From Ectobius pallidus (Eukaryota > Arthropoda > Insecta > Blattodea > Ectobiidae), in contig CAXKWD010000014.1 in assembly GCA_964059195.1 (NCBI GenBank), positions 2,632,215 to 2,696,214 of the forward strand: a stretch of 64,000 nucleotides of DNA, given 5' to 3'. This document shows positions 48,717-63,260 of the stretch, one piece after another (within the stretch, counting starts at the first letter, position 1; every line of letters begins with the position of its first letter). The translations under genes were made by a program, and so were the position numbers. The notes under the pieces are model-generated. The model did no database searches. It saw only the letters and a program-made list of their open reading frames with translations, and had not been told where the DNA came from.

Positions 48717-51700
48717 TTTAATCCCTCAATGATCAATACATACAATGAAAATATCGGTGATATGCTAATGGCATAACAGGGGTTGTAAATTTTTCTTTAA
48801 TAGAAAAGAATACTGTTGCCTAGCAATGAGTTTTAAAACACGAAAGTGTTGCCTAGCAATGCCATTTTAAACCGGAAACTGTTGCCTAGCAATGTCATCA
48901 AAAAGAACTGTTGCTTAGTAATGTCATTTTTAAACACAATATTGCTACCTATTATAAACTTTTAAAAATATACTGTTGTGTAGCAATGTTAATTTCAGAC
49001 ACCAAACTTTTACTTTTCAATGCATTTTTAAAAAAAAAAACGTTTTCCTAGCAATGTAATTTTTAAAGACAATTTGGCTGCTTAACAATGTAATTTTTCT
49101 ATGACGAAAGTTGTGCCTAGCCATGCCAGTCTAAACCGGAAACTGTTGATAGCAATTAAGTTTTAAAACAACTGACTCTTGCTTAGCAATGACATTTTGA
49201 ACAAGAAACTGTAGCTTAGCAATGTCATCTCCAAATACGAAACTGTTGCCTAGCAATGTCATCAATAACGAATAGTTTTTAATCCTTCAATGATCAATAC
49301 ATACAATGAAAATATCGGTGATATGCTAATGTCAAAACATGGGTTGTAAATTTTACTTTAATAGAAAGAATACTGTTGCCTAGCAATGACTTTTTAAAAC
49401 ACGAAAGTGTTGCCTAGCAATGCCATTTTAAACCAGAAACTGTTGCCTAGCAATGTCATCAAAAAGAACTGATGCTTAGCAATGTCATTTTTGAACACAA
49501 TATTGCCACCTATTAAAAGCTTTTAAAAAAAGATACTGTTGCGTAGCAATGTCAATTTCTGACACGAAACCTTTACCTTTCAATGCATTTTCCAAAGTCG
49601 AAACTTCTTCCTAGCAATGTAATTTTTAAAGACAATTTGGCTACCTAACAATGTAATTTTTCTATCACGAATGTTTTGCCTAGCCAGGCCAGTCTAAACC
49701 GGAAACTGTTGCCTAGCAATGAAGTTTTATAACACCTGACTGTTGCTTAGCAATGACATTTTGAACAAGAAACTGTAGCTTAGCAATGCCATCTCCAAAT
49801 ACGAAACTGTTGCCTAGCAATGTCATCTATAAGGAATAGCCTTTAATCCCTCAATGATCAATACATACAATGAAAATATCGGTGATATGCTAATGGCATA
49901 ACAGGGGTTGTAAATTTTTCTTTAATAGAAAACAATACTGTTGCCTAGCAATGAGTTTTAAAACACGTAAGTGTTGCCTAGCAATGCCATTTTAAACCGG
50001 AAACTGTTGCCTAGCAATGTCATCAAAAAGAACTGTTGCTTAGCAATGTCATTTTTTAACACAATATTGCTACCTATTTAAAGCTTTTAAAAAAAGATAC
50101 TGTTGCGTAGCAATGTCAATTTCTGACACGAAACCTTTACCTTTCAATGCATTTTCCAAAGTCGAAACTTCTTCCTAGCAATGTAATTTTTAAAGACAAT
50201 TTGGCTGCCTATCAATGTAATTTTTCAATCACGAATGTTTTGCCTAACCATGCCAGTCTAAACCGGAAACTGTTGCCTAGCAATGAGTTTTAAAACACGA
50301 AAGTGTTGCCTAGCAATGCCATTTTAAACCAGAAACTGTTGCCTAGCAATGTCATAAAAAAGAACTGTTGCTTAGCAATGTCATTTTTGAACACAATATT
50401 GCTACCTATTAAAAGCTTTAAAAAAAAGATACTGTTGCGTAGCAATGTCAATTTCTGACACGAAACCTTTACCTTTCAATGCATTTTCCAAAGTAGAAAT
50501 TTCTTCCTAGCAATGTAATTTTTAAAGACAATTTGGCTGCCTATCAACGTAATATTTCTATCACGAATGTTTTTCCTAGCCATGCCAGTCTAAACCGGAA
50601 ACTGTAGCCTAGCAATGAAATTTTAAAACACCTGACTTTTGCTTAGCAATGACATTTTGAACAACAAACTGTAGCTTAGCAATGCCATCTCCAAATACGA
50701 AACTGTTGCCTAGCAATGTCATCAAAAAGAACTGTTGCTTAGCAATGTCATTTTTGAACACAATATTGCTACCTATTAAAAGCTTTTAAAAAAAGATACT
50801 GTTGCGTAGCAATGTCAATTTCTGACACGAAACCTTTACCTTTCAATGCATTTTTCAAATTCGAAACTTCTTCCTAGCAATGTAATTTTTAAATACAATT
50901 TGACTGCCTAACAATGTAATTTTTCTATCACGAAAGTTTTCCCTAGCCATGCTAGTCTAAAAGGAAACTGTAGCCTAGCAATGAAGTTTTAAAACACCTG
51001 ACTGTTGCTTAGCAATGACATTTTGAACAAGAAACTGTAGCTTAGCAATGCCATCTCCAAATACGAAACTGTTGCCTAGCAATGTCATCTATAAGGAATA
51101 GTTTTTAATCCTTCAATGATCAATACATACAATGAAAATATCGGTGATATGCTAATGTCAAAACATGGGTTGTAAATTTTACTTTAATAGAAAGAATACT
51201 GTTGCCTAGCAATTAGTTTTAAAACACGAAAGTGTTGCCTAGCAATGCCATTTTAAACCGGAAACTGTTGCCTAGCAATGTCCTCAAAAAGAACTGTTGC
51301 TTAGCAATGGCATTTTTAAACACAATATTGCTACCTATTAAAAGCTTTTAAAAAAAGATACTGTTGCGTAGCAATGTCAATTTCTGACACGAAACCTTTA
51401 CATTTCAATGCATTTTTCAAATTCGAAACTTCTTCCTAGCAATGTAATTTTTAAAAACAATTTGGCTACCTAACAATGTAATTTTTCTATCACGAATGTT
51501 TTGCCTAGCCATTCCAGTCTAAACCGGAAACTGTTGCCTAGCAATGAAGTTTTATAACACCTGACTGTTGCTTAGCAATGACATTTTGAATAAGAAACTG
51601 TAGCTTAGCAATGCCATCTCCAAATACGAAACTGTTGCCTAGCAATGTCATCTATAAGGAATAGCCTTTAATCCCTCAATGATCAATACATACAATGAAA

Positions 51701-53353
51701 ATATCGGTGATATGCTAATGGCATAACAGGGGTTGTAAATTTTTCTTTAATAGAAAACAATACTGTTGCCTAGCAATGAGTTTTAAAACACGTAAGTGTT
51801 GCCTAGCAATGCCATTTTAAACCGGAAACTGTTGCCTAGCAATGCCATCAAAAAGAACTGTTGCTTAGCAAAGTCATTTTTAAACACAATATTGCTATCT
51901 ATTATAAACTTTTAAAAAATATACTGTTGCGTAGCAATGTCAATATCACACACAAATCTTTTACCTTTCAATGCATTTTTCATGTCGAAAATTTTCCTAG
52001 CAATGAAATTTTTAAAGACAATTTGGCTGCCTAACAATGTAATTTTTCTATCACGAAAGGTTCGCCTAGCAATGCCAGTCTAAACCGGAAACTGTTGCCT
52101 AGCAATTAAGTTTTAAAACAGCTGACTCTTGCTTAGCAATGACATTTTGAACATGAAACTGTAGCTTACCAATGCCATCTCCAAATACGAAACTGTTGCC
52201 TAGCAATGTCATCTATAAGGAATAGTTTTTAATCCCTCAATGATCAATACATACAATGAAAATATCGGTGATATGCTAATGGCAAAACATGGGTTGTAAA
52301 TTTTGCTTTAATAGAAAGAATACAGTTGCCTAGCAATGAGATTTAAAACACGAAAGTGTTGCCTAGCAATGCCATTTTAAACCGCAAACTGTTGCCTAGC
52401 AATGTCATCAAAAAGAACTGTTGCTTAGCAATGTCATTTTTAAACACAATATTGCTACCTATTATAAACTTTTAAAAATATACTGTTGTGTAGCAATGTT
52501 AATTTCAGACACCAAACTTTTACTTTTCAATGCATTTTTCAAAGTCGAAACTTTTTCCTAGCAATGTAATTTTTAAAGACGATTTGGCTGCTTAACAATG
52601 TAATTTTTCTATGACGGAAGTTTTGCCTAGCCATGCCAGTCTAAACCGGAAACTGTTGCCTAGCAATGAAGTTTTAAAACACCTGACTCTTGCTTGGCAA
52701 TGACATTTTGAACAAGAAACTGTAGCTTAGCAATGCCATCTCCAAATACGAAACTGTTGCCTAGCAATGGCATCTATAAGGAATAGTTTTTAATCCTTCA
52801 ATGATCAATACATACAATGAAAATATCGGTGATATGCTAATGTCAAGACATGGGTTGTAAATTTTACTTTAATAGAAAGAATACTGCTGCCTAGCAATGA
52901 GTTTTAAAACACGAAAGTGTTGCCTGGCAATGCCATTTTAAACCAGAAACTGTTGCCTAGCAATGTCATCAAAAAGAACTGTTGCTTGGCAATGTCATCT
53001 TTAACACAATATTGCTACCTATTTAAAGCTTCTAAAAAAAGTTACTGTTGCGTAGCAATGTCAATTTCTTACACGAAACCTTTACCTTTCAATGCATTTT
53101 CCAAAGTCAAAACTTCTTCCTAGCAATGTAATTTTTAAAGACAATTTGGCTGCCTATCAATGTAATTTTTCTATCACGAATGTTTTGCCTAACCATGCCA
53201 GTCTAAACCGGAAACTGTTGCCTAGCAATGAAGTTTTAAAACACCTGACTGTTGCTTAGCAATGACATTTTGAATAAGAAACTGTAACTTAGCAATGCCA
53301 TCTCCAAATACGAAACTGTTGCCTAGCAATGTCATCTATAAGGAATACCCTTT
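48717..53353. repeat. Satellite block between inserts 1 and 2 (4,637 bp)
   Basis: After the right half of the interrupted monomer, monomer starts are at 48972, 49535, 50099 (332 bp), 50431 (367 bp), 50798, 51360, 51923, 52482 and 53044. The stretch 50099-51922 matches the main array near 42.5-44.9 kb. From 51.8 kb the block matches 45.9-47.4 kb. Near 49025-49041 the usual AAAAGTCGAAA is replaced by an unbroken A run. Confidence 0.85.
50431..50797. repeat. 367-bp deletion monomer, fourth occurrence, chimeric
   Basis: Begins like the monomer at 42809 (AAAGTAGAAATTTCTTCC) but ends with the U9-U13 junction of the 43372 monomer. One full monomer between them has been lost by exchange within the shared part. 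Confidence 0.75.
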
Positions 53354-54653
53354 GGTGTAAATGGAGTCATCTCCATTAATATCAATTGATAGAAAATGAT
53401 GAGAAATAGATTGATATTAATTAAATACGGCAGATAATAACTTTTGAACTAACCAAGCAATATTATTATAAATTACATGATAAAAATCAGGAAAAATTAA
53501 CAAATAATGTTACATAAATATGAAATTAATATCATCAATACTTTAGCTGATATTAATTATTTTATAGTAAAGAATAAAATACACTTGGACTCAATAGAAG
53601 TTAGCAGACGGAATACTCAGAAATATACAATGCAGCCGGAGTGAAATGTATAGCAACTCTGTGGGAGATAGGTGCCAGGTATTGTCAGAAATGTACTAGG
53701 CTATTCAGTCAAAATGTAGTAGAAAGGAAAGATTATGAGATGAATAGGCACTTCACGAGAATGTACAGTGAAAGTTGCAAGGTCCAAGAACTAGACAGAA
53801 GTTCGGAGAATCGCAGGATGGGAGAAACAGAAAAGCATCACTCCCAAGCTAAAAACCACGCTAATCGAAACAACCAATAGAATTTAAGTTTAGGATAGAA
53901 AAAACTTAATTTAGCTATAACAGTGCAGATGATTGGTTTTGTGTAACTATGGTAAGGAAGGGAAATTGAGAGGAGGCTAAGATCATGGCTTTTACGAAAC
54001 TACACTTGTGTACGAAGGACTCGAGGAGGCAGGTCATATCCCTGCATTTCTCCTCGAATTACACGTAAGTCGTATTGACATTGTGGTCAATCCGACTGTA
54101 TCTATATAAATAACTTCACTAAATTACCGAAGTGTAAATTCGATTATACATTTATTCTTGCAGTAAGAGCTTATTATAGCTACTTACTAAAATAAATTCA
54201 GTGAGTGTGCCAAGTAAGTACTGTTGTGACATTGACGTCACCATCATTACAAGATTACGTGGATATCGAGTGTCACTACTAGGAAGTATTTACGTACGAG
54301 TTGCAAAGGCCAATATTAGACTCCCTTCAATATCCCATCATAAAATTAATAAATTCACGAAGTAACATTTATACATTTGAACTTTGATTGGAATACTAAA
54401 TAAACTGGCAGTGTTTGATAAATATTTAATTATTGATAAACAGTAAATATAGAACCTCCACACCCAATTTTATGCCCTGAGGTAAGATAGAGAAAATCGT
54501 AGCAACTCCGACTGAGCAACCCGAGGTTCCACCAGGCTGAAGAAGACAACATTCGCAGTGAGTACAATATTGTGGGGGTGGACCACAAACCGATTGCAGC
54601 ATACTGGGAGAACTCATACAACGAGGGCTTGTAGTGTGAAGTACTGCATCACC
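53354..54653. mobile_element. 1,300-bp insert, copy 2
   Basis: Lies exactly 5,937 bp downstream of copy 1, with the same length and the same junctions (CCCTTT/GGTG on the left, CACC/TTTAATCC on the right). No difference from copy 1 was noticed by eye, including the G at 53509 that copies 3 and 4 have as A. The 79-codon open frame is at 53641-53880. The identical flanks show it was duplicated with the satellite and not inserted independently. Confidence 0.75.
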
Positions 54654-57600
54654 TTTAATCCCTCAATGATCAATACATACAATGAAAATATCGGTGATAT
54701 GCTAATGGCATAACAGGGGTTGTAAATTTTTCTTTAATAGAAAAGAATACTGTTGCCTAGCAATGAGTTTTAAAACACGAAAGTGTTGCCTAGCAATGCC
54801 ATTTTAAACCGGAAACTGTTGCCTAGCAATGTCATCAAAAAGAACTGTTGCTTAGTAATGTCATTTTTAAACACAATATTGCTACCTATTATAAACTTTT
54901 AAAAATATACTGTTGTGTAGCAATGTTAATTTCAGACACCAAACTTTTACTTTTCAATGCATTTTTAAAAAAAAAAACGTTTTCCTAGCAATGTAATTTT
55001 TAAAGACAATTTGGCTGCTTAACAATGTAATTTTTCTATGACGAAAGTTGTGCCTAGCCATGCCAGTCTAAACCGGAAACTGTTGATAGCAATTAAGTTT
55101 TAAAACAACTGACTCTTGCTTAGCAATGACATTTTGAACAAGAAACTGTAGCTTAGCAATGTCATCTCCAAATACGAAACTGTTGCCTAGCAATGTCATC
55201 AATAACGAATAGTTTTTAATCCTTCAATGATCAATACATACAATGAAAATATCGGTGATATGCTAATGTCAAAACATGGGTTGTAAATTTTACTTTAATA
55301 GAAAGAATACTGTTGCCTAGCAATGACTTTTTAAAACACGAAAGTGTTGCCTAGCAATGCCATTTTAAACCAGAAACTGTTGCCTAGCAATGTCATCAAA
55401 AAGAACTGATGCTTAGCAATGTCATTTTTGAACACAATATTGCCACCTATTAAAAGCTTTTAAAAAAAGATACTGTTGCGTAGCAATGTCAATTTCTGAC
55501 ACGAAACCTTTACCTTTCAATGCATTTTCCAAAGTCGAAACTTCTTCCTAGCAATGTAATTTTTAAAGACAATTTGGCTACCTAACAATGTAATTTTTCT
55601 ATCACGAATGTTTTGCCTAGCCAGGCCAGTCTAAACCGGAAACTGTTGCCTAGCAATGAAGTTTTATAACACCTGACTGTTGCTTAGCAATGACATTTTG
55701 AACAAGAAACTGTAGCTTAGCAATGCCATCTCCAAATACGAAACTGTTGCCTAGCAATGTCATCTATAAGGAATAGCCTTTAATCCCTCAATGATCAATA
55801 CATACAATGAAAATATCGGTGATATGCTAATGGCATAACAGGGGTTGTAAATTTTTCTTTAATAGAAAACAATACTGTTGCCTAGCAATGAGTTTTAAAA
55901 CACGTAAGTGTTGCCTAGCAATGCCATTTTAAACCGGAAACTGTTGCCTAGCAATGCCATCAAAAAGAACTGTTGCTTAGCAAAGTCATTTTTAAACACA
56001 ATATTGCTATCTATTATAAACTTTTAAAAAATATACTGTTGCGTAGCAATGTCAATATCACACACAAATCTTTTACCTTTCAATGCATTTTTCATGTCGA
56101 AAATTTTCCTAGCAATGAAATTTTTAATGACAATTTGGCTGCCTAACAATGTAATTTTTCTATCACGAAAGGTTCGCCTAGCAATGCCAGTCTAAACCGG
56201 AAACTGTTGCCTAGCAATTAAGTTTTAAAACAGCTGACTCTTGCTTAGCAATGACATTTTGAACATGAAACTGTAGCTTACCAATGCCATCTCCAAATAC
56301 GAAACTGTTGCCTAGCAATGTCATCAATAAGGAATAGTTTTTAATCCCTCAATGATCAATACATACAATGAAAATATCGGTGATATGCTAATGGCAAAAC
56401 ATGGGTTGTAAATTTTGCTTTAATAGAAAGAATACAGTTGCCTAGCAATCAGATTTAAAACACGAAAGTGTTGCCTAGCAATGCCATTTTAAACCGCAAA
56501 CTGTTGCCTAGCAATGTCATCAAAAAGAACTGTTGCTTAGCAATGTCATTTTTAAACACAATATTGCTACCTATTATAAACTTTTAAAAATATACTGTTG
56601 TGTAGCAATGTTAATTTCAGACACCAAACTTTTACTTTTCAATGCATTTTTCAAAGTCGAAACTTTTTCCTAGCAATGTAATTTTTAAAGACGATTTGGC
56701 TGCTTAACAATGTAATTTTTCTATGACGGAAGTTTTGCCTAGCCATGCCAGTCTAAACCGGAAACTGTTGCCTAGCAATTAAGTTTTAAAACACCTGACT
56801 CTTGCTTGGCAATGACATTTTGAACAAGAAACTGTAGCTTAGCAATGCCATCTCCAAATACGAAACTGTTGCCTAGCAATGTCATCTATAAGGAATAGTT
56901 TTTAATCCTTCAATGATCAATACATACAATGAAAATATCGGTGATATGCTAATGTCAAAACATGGGTTGTAAATTTTACTTTAATAGAAAGAATACTGTT
57001 GCCTAGCAATTAGTTTTAAAACACGAAAGTGTTGCCTAGCAATGCCATTTTAAACCGCAAACTGTTGCCTAGCAATGTCCTCAAAAAGAACTGTTGCTTA
57101 GCAATGGCATTTTTAAACACAATATTGCTACCTATTAAAAGCTTTTAAAAAAAGATACTGTTGCGTAGCAATGTCAATTTCTGACACGAAACCTTTACCT
57201 TTCAATGCATTTTTCAAATTCGAAACTTCTTCCTAGCAATGTAATTTTTAAAAACAATTTGGCTACCTAACAATGTAATTTTTCTATCACGAATGTTTTG
57301 CCTAGCCATGCCAGTCTAAACCGGAAACTGTTGCCTAGCAATGAAGTTTTATAACACCTGACTGTTGCTTAGCAATGACATTTTGAATAAGAAACTGTGG
57401 CTTAGCAATGCCATCTCCAAATACGAAACTGTTGCCTAGCAATGTCATCTATAAGGAATATCCTTTAATCCCTCAATGATCAATACATACAATGAAAATA
57501 TCGGTGATATGCTAATGGCATAACAGGGGTTGTAAATTTTTCTTTAATAGAAAAGAATACTGTTGCCTAGCAATGAGTTTTAAAACACGTAAGTGTTGCC

Positions 57601-59150
57601 TAGCAATGCCATTTTAAACCGGAAACTGTTGCCTAGCAATGCCATCAAAAAGAACTGTTGCTTAGCAAAGTCATTTTTAAACACAATATTGCTATCTATT
57701 ATAAACTTTTAAAAAATATACTGTTGCGTAGCAATGTCAATATCACACACAAATCTTTTACCTTTCAATGCATTTTTCATGTCGAAAATTTTCCTAGCAA
57801 TGAAATTTTTAAAGACAATTTGGCTGCCTAACAATGTAATTTTTCTATCACGAAAGGTTCGCCTAGCAATGCCAGTCTAAACCGGAAACTGTTGCCTAGC
57901 AATTAAGTTTTAAAACAGCTGACTCTTGCTTAGCAATGACATTTTGAACATGAAACTGTAGCTTACCAATGCCATCTCCAAATACGAAACTGTTGCCTAG
58001 CAATGTCATCTATAAGGAATAGTTTTTAATCCCTCAATGATCAATACATACAATGAAAATATCGGTGATATGCTAATGGCAAAACATGGGTTGTAAATTT
58101 TGCTTTAATAGAAAGAATACAGTTGCCTAGCAATGAGATTTAAAACACGAAAGTGTTGCCTAGCAATGCAATTTTAAACCGCAAACTGTTGCCTAGCAAT
58201 GTCATCAAAAAGAACTGTTGCTTAGCAATGTCATTTTTAAACACAATATTGCTACCTATTATAAACTTTTAAAAATATACTGTTGTGTAGCAATGTTAAT
58301 TTCAGACACCAAACTTTTACTTTTCAATGCATTTTTCAAAGTCGAAACTTTTTCCTAGCAATGTAATTTTTAAAGACGATTTGGCTGCTTAACAATGTAA
58401 TTTTTCTATGACGGAAGTTTTGCCTAGCCATGCCAGTCTAAACCGGAAACTGTTGCCTAGCAATGAAGTTTTAAAACACCTGACTCTTGCTTGGCAATGA
58501 CATTTTGAACAAGAAACTGTAGCTTAGCAATGCCATCTCCAAATACGAAACTGTTGCCTAGCAATGGCATCTATAAGGAATAGTTTTTAATCCTTCAATG
58601 ATCAATACATACAATGAAAATATCGGTGATATGCTAATGTCAAGACATGGGTTGTAAATTTTACTTTAATAGAAAGAATACTGCTGCCTAGCAATGAGTT
58701 TTAAAACACGAAAGTGTTGCCTGGCAATGCCATTTTAAACCCGAAACTGTTGCCTAGCAATGTCATCAAAAAGAACTGTTGCTTGGCAATGTCATCTTTA
58801 ACACAATATTGCTACCTATTTAAAGCTTCTAAAAAAAGTTACTGTTGCGTAGCAATGTCAATTTCTTACACGAAACCTTTACCTTTCAATGCATTTTCCA
58901 AAGTCAAAACTTCTTCCTAGCAATGTAATTTTTAAAGACAATTTGGCTGCCTATCAATGTAATTTTTCTATCACGAATGTTTTGCCTAACCATGCCAGTC
59001 TAAACCGGAAACTGTTGCCTAGCAATGAAGTTTTAAAACACCTGACTGTTGCTTAGCAATGACATTTTGAATAAGAAACTGTAACTTAGCAATGCCATCT
59101 CCAAATACGAAACTGTTGCCTAGCAATGTCATCTATAAGGAATACCCTTT
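54654..59150. repeat. Satellite block between inserts 2 and 3 (4,497 bp)
   Basis: Monomer starts are at 54909, 55472, 56035, 56594, 57157, 57720, 58279 and 58841, all 559-563 bp. The first ~1.3 kb copies 48717-50010, including the A run near 54966-54976. The two blocks part at about 50015/55952: the upstream block goes into short monomers, whereas this one continues with full-length CAATATCAC and GTG types, which occur twice (56035/56594 and 57720/58279). Confidence 0.85.
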
Positions 59151-60450
59151 GGTGTAAATGGAGTCATCTCCATTAATATCAATTGATAGAAAATGATGAG
59201 AAATAGATTGATATTAATTAAATACGGCAGATAATAACTTTTGAACTAACCAAGCAATATTATTATAAATTACATGATAAAAATCAGGAAAAATTAACAA
59301 ATAATATTACATAAATATGAAATTAATATCATCAATACTTTAGCTGATATTAATTATTTTATAGTAAAGAATAAAATACACTTGGACTCAATAGAAGTTA
59401 GCAGACGGAATACTCAGAAATATACAATGCAGCCGGAGTGAAATGTATAGCAACTCTGTGGGAGATAGGTGCCAGGTATTGTCAGAAATGTACTAGGCTA
59501 TTCAGTCAAAATGTAGTAGAAAGGAAAGATTATGAGATGAATAGGCACTTCACGAGAATGTACAGTGAAAGTTGCAAGGTCCAAGAACTAGACAGAAGTT
59601 CGGAGAATCGCAGGATGGGAGAAACAGAAAAGCATCACTCCCAAGCTAAAAACCACGCTAATCGAAACAACCAATAGAATTTAAGTTTAGGATAGAAAAA
59701 ACTTAATTTAGCTATAACAGTGCAGATGATTGGTTTTGTGTAACTATGGTAAGGAAGGGAAATTGAGAGGAGGCTAAGATCATGGCTTTTACGAAACTAC
59801 ACTTGTGTACGAAGGACTCGAGGAGGCAGGTCATATCCCTGCATTTCTCCTCGAATTACACGTAAGTCGTATTGACATTGTGGTCAATCCGACTGTATCT
59901 ATATAAATAACTTCACTAAATTACCGAAGTGTAAATTCGATTATACATTTATTCTTGCAGTAAGAGCTTATTATAGCTACTTACTAAAATAAATTCAGTG
60001 AGTGTGCCAAGTAAGTACTGTTGTGACATTGACGTCACCATCATTACAAGATTACGTGGATATCGAGTGTCACTACTAGGAAGTATTTACGTACGAGTTG
60101 CAAAGGCCAATATTAGACTCCCTTCAATATCCCATCATAAAATTAATAAATTCACGAAGTAACATTTATACATTTGAACTTTGATTGGAATACTAAATAA
60201 ACTGGCAGTGTTTGATAAATATTTAATTATTGATAAACAGTAAATATAGAACCTCCACACCCAATTTTATGCCCTGAGGTAAGATAGAGAAAATCGTAGC
60301 AACTCCGACTGAGCAACCCGAGGTTCCACCAGGCTGAAGAAGACAACATTCGCAGTGAGTACAATATTGTGGGGGTGGACCACAAACCGATTGCAGCATA
60401 CTGGGAGAACTCATACAACGAGGGCTTGTAGTGTGAAGTACTGCATCACC
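59151..60450. mobile_element. 1,300-bp insert, copy 3
   Basis: Starts 5,797 bp after copy 2, with the same junctions and the same length. It carries A at 59306 where copies 1 and 2 have G, a difference shared with copy 4. The 79-codon open frame is at 59438-59677. Confidence 0.75.
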
Positions 60451-63260
60451 TTTAATCCCTCAATGATCAATACATACAATGAAAATATCGGTGATATGCT
60501 AATGGCATAACAGGGGTTGTAAATTTTTCTTTAATAGAAAAGAATACTGTTGCCTAGCAATGAGTTTTAAAACACGAAAGTGTTGCCTAGCAATGCCATT
60601 TTAAACCGGAAACTGTTGCCTAGCAATGTCATCAAAAAGAACTGTTGCTTAGTAATGTCATTTTTAAACACAATATTGCTACCTATTATAAACTTTTAAA
60701 AATATACTGTTGTGTAGCAATGTTAATTTCAGACACCAAACTTTTACTTTTCAATGCATTTTTAAAAGTCGAAACGTTTTCCTAGCAATGTAATTTTTAA
60801 AGACAATTTGGCTGCTTAACAATGTAATTTTTCTATGACGAAAGTTTTGCCTAGCCATGCCAGTCTAAACCGGAAACTGTTGATAGCAATTAAGTTTTAA
60901 AACAACTGACTCTTGCTTAGCAATGACATTTTGAACAAGAAACTGTAGCTTAGCAATGTCATCTCCAAATACGAAACTGTTGCCTAGCAATGTCATCAAT
61001 AACGAATAGTTTTTAATCCTTCAATGATCAATACATACAATGAAAATATCGGTGATATGCTAATGTCAAAACATGGGTTGTAAATTTTACTTTAATAGAA
61101 AGAATACTGTTGCCTAGCAATGACTTTTTAAAACACGAAAGTGTTGCCTAGCAATGCCATTTTAAACCAGAAACTGTTGCCTAGCAATGTCATCAAAAAG
61201 AACTGATGCTTAGCAATGTCATTTTTGAACACAATATTGCCACCTATTAAAAGCTTTTAAAAAAAGATACTGTTGCGTAGCAATGCCAATTTCTGACACG
61301 AAACCTTTACCTTTCAATGCATTTTCCAAAGTCGAAACTTCTTCCTAGCAATGTAATTTTTAAAGACAATTTGGCTACCTAACAATGTAATTTTTCTATC
61401 ACGAATGTTTTGCCTAGCCATGCCAGTCTAAACCGGAAACTGTTGCCTAGCAATGAAGTTTTATAACACCTGACTGTTGCTTAGCAATGACATTTTGAAC
61501 AAGAAACATTAGCTTAGCAATGCCATCTCCAAATACGAAACTGTTGCCTAGCAATGTCATCTATAAGGAATAGTTTTTAATCCCTCAATGATCAATACAT
61601 ACAATGAAAATATCGGTGATATGCTAATGGCAAAACATGGGTTGTAAATTTTGCTTTAATATTAAGAATACAGTTGCCTAGCAATGAGTTTTAAAACACG
61701 AAAGTGTTGCCTAGAAATGCCATTTTAAACCGGAAACTGTTGCCTAGCAATGCCATCAAAAAAACTGTTGCTTAGAAAAGGCATTTTTAAACACAATATT
61801 GCTACCTATTATAAACTTTTAAAAAATTTACTGTTGCGTAGCAATGTCAATATCACACACAAATCTTTTACCTTTCAATGCATTTTTCATGTCGAAAATT
61901 TTCCTAGCAATGAAATTTTTAAAGACAATTTGGCTGCCTAACAATGTAATTTTTCTATCACGAAAGGTTCGCCTAGCAATGCCAGTCTAAACCGGAAACT
62001 GTTGCCTAGCAATTAAGTTTTAAAACAGCTGACTCTTGCTTAGCAATGACATTTTGAACATGAAACTGTAGCTTACCAATGCCATCTCCAAATACGAAAC
62101 TGTTGCCTAGCAATGTCTTCTAGAAGGAAAAGTTTTTGATCCTCCAATGATCAATACATACAATGAAAATATCGGTGATATGCTAATGTCAAAACATGGG
62201 TTGTAAATTTTACTTTAATAGAAAGAATACAGTTGCCTAGCAATGAGATTTAAAACACGAAAGTGTTGCCTAGCAATGCCATTTTAAACCGCAAACTGTT
62301 GCCTAGCAATGTCATCAAAAAGAACTGTTGCTTAGCAATGTCATTTTTAAACACAATATTGCTACCTATTATAAACTTTTAAAAATATACTGTTGTGTAG
62401 CAATGTTAATTTCAGACACCAAACTTTTACTTTTCAATGCATTTTTCAAAGTCGAAACTTTTTCCTAGCAATGTAATTTTTAAAGACGATTTGGCTGCTT
62501 AACAATGTAATTTTTCTATGACGGAAGTTTTGCCTAGCCATGCCAGTCTAAACCGGAAACTGTTGCCTAGCAATGAAGTTTTAAAACACCTGACTCTTGC
62601 TTGGCAATGACATTTTGAACAAGAAACTGTAGCTTAGCAATGCCATCTCCAAATACGAAACTGTTGCCTAGCAATGGCATCTATAAGGAATAGTTTTTAA
62701 TCCTTCAATGATCAATACATACAATGAAAATATCGGTGATATGCTAATGTCAAGACATGGGTTGTAAATTTTACTTTAATAGAAAGAATACTGCTGCCTA
62801 GCAATGAGTTTTAAAACACGAAAGTGTTGCCTGGCAATGCCATTTTAAACCAGAAACTGTTGCCTAGCAATGTCATCAAAAAGAACTGTTGCTTGGCAAT
62901 GTCATCTTTAACACAATATTGCTACCTATTTAAAGCTTCTAAAAAAAGTTACTGTTGCGTAGCAATGTCAATTTCTTACACGAAACCTTTACCTTTCAAT
63001 GCATTTTCCAAAGTCAAAACTTCTTCCTAGCAATGTAATTTTTAAAGACAATTTGGCTGCCTATCAATGTAATTTTTCTATCACGAATGTTTTGCCTAAC
63101 CATGCCAGTCTAAACCGGAAACTGTTGCCTAGCAATGAAGTTTTAAAACACCTGACTGTTGCTTAGCAATGACATTTTGAATAAGAAACTGTAACTTAGC
63201 AATGCCATCTCCAAATACGAAACTGTTGCCTAGCAATGTCATCTATAAGGAATACCCTTT
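60451..63260. repeat. Satellite block between inserts 3 and 4 (2,810 bp)
   Basis: Monomer starts are at 60706, 61269, 61830, 62389 and 62950. It is the shortest of the three blocks and looks like the start and end of the preceding block joined by loss of about three monomers. Near 60762-60775 it keeps the ordinary AAAAGTCGAAA that the two upstream blocks have lost. Private changes occur near 61663 (TTTAATATTAAGAATAC) and 61756-61780. Confidence 0.85.

Noticed and set aside
47417..54653. Insert-to-insert spacing of 5,937 bp equals the 5.95-kb higher-order repeat
   Set aside because: The monomer order differs, and the later spacings (5,797 and 4,110 bp) show that the similarity in length is coincidental.
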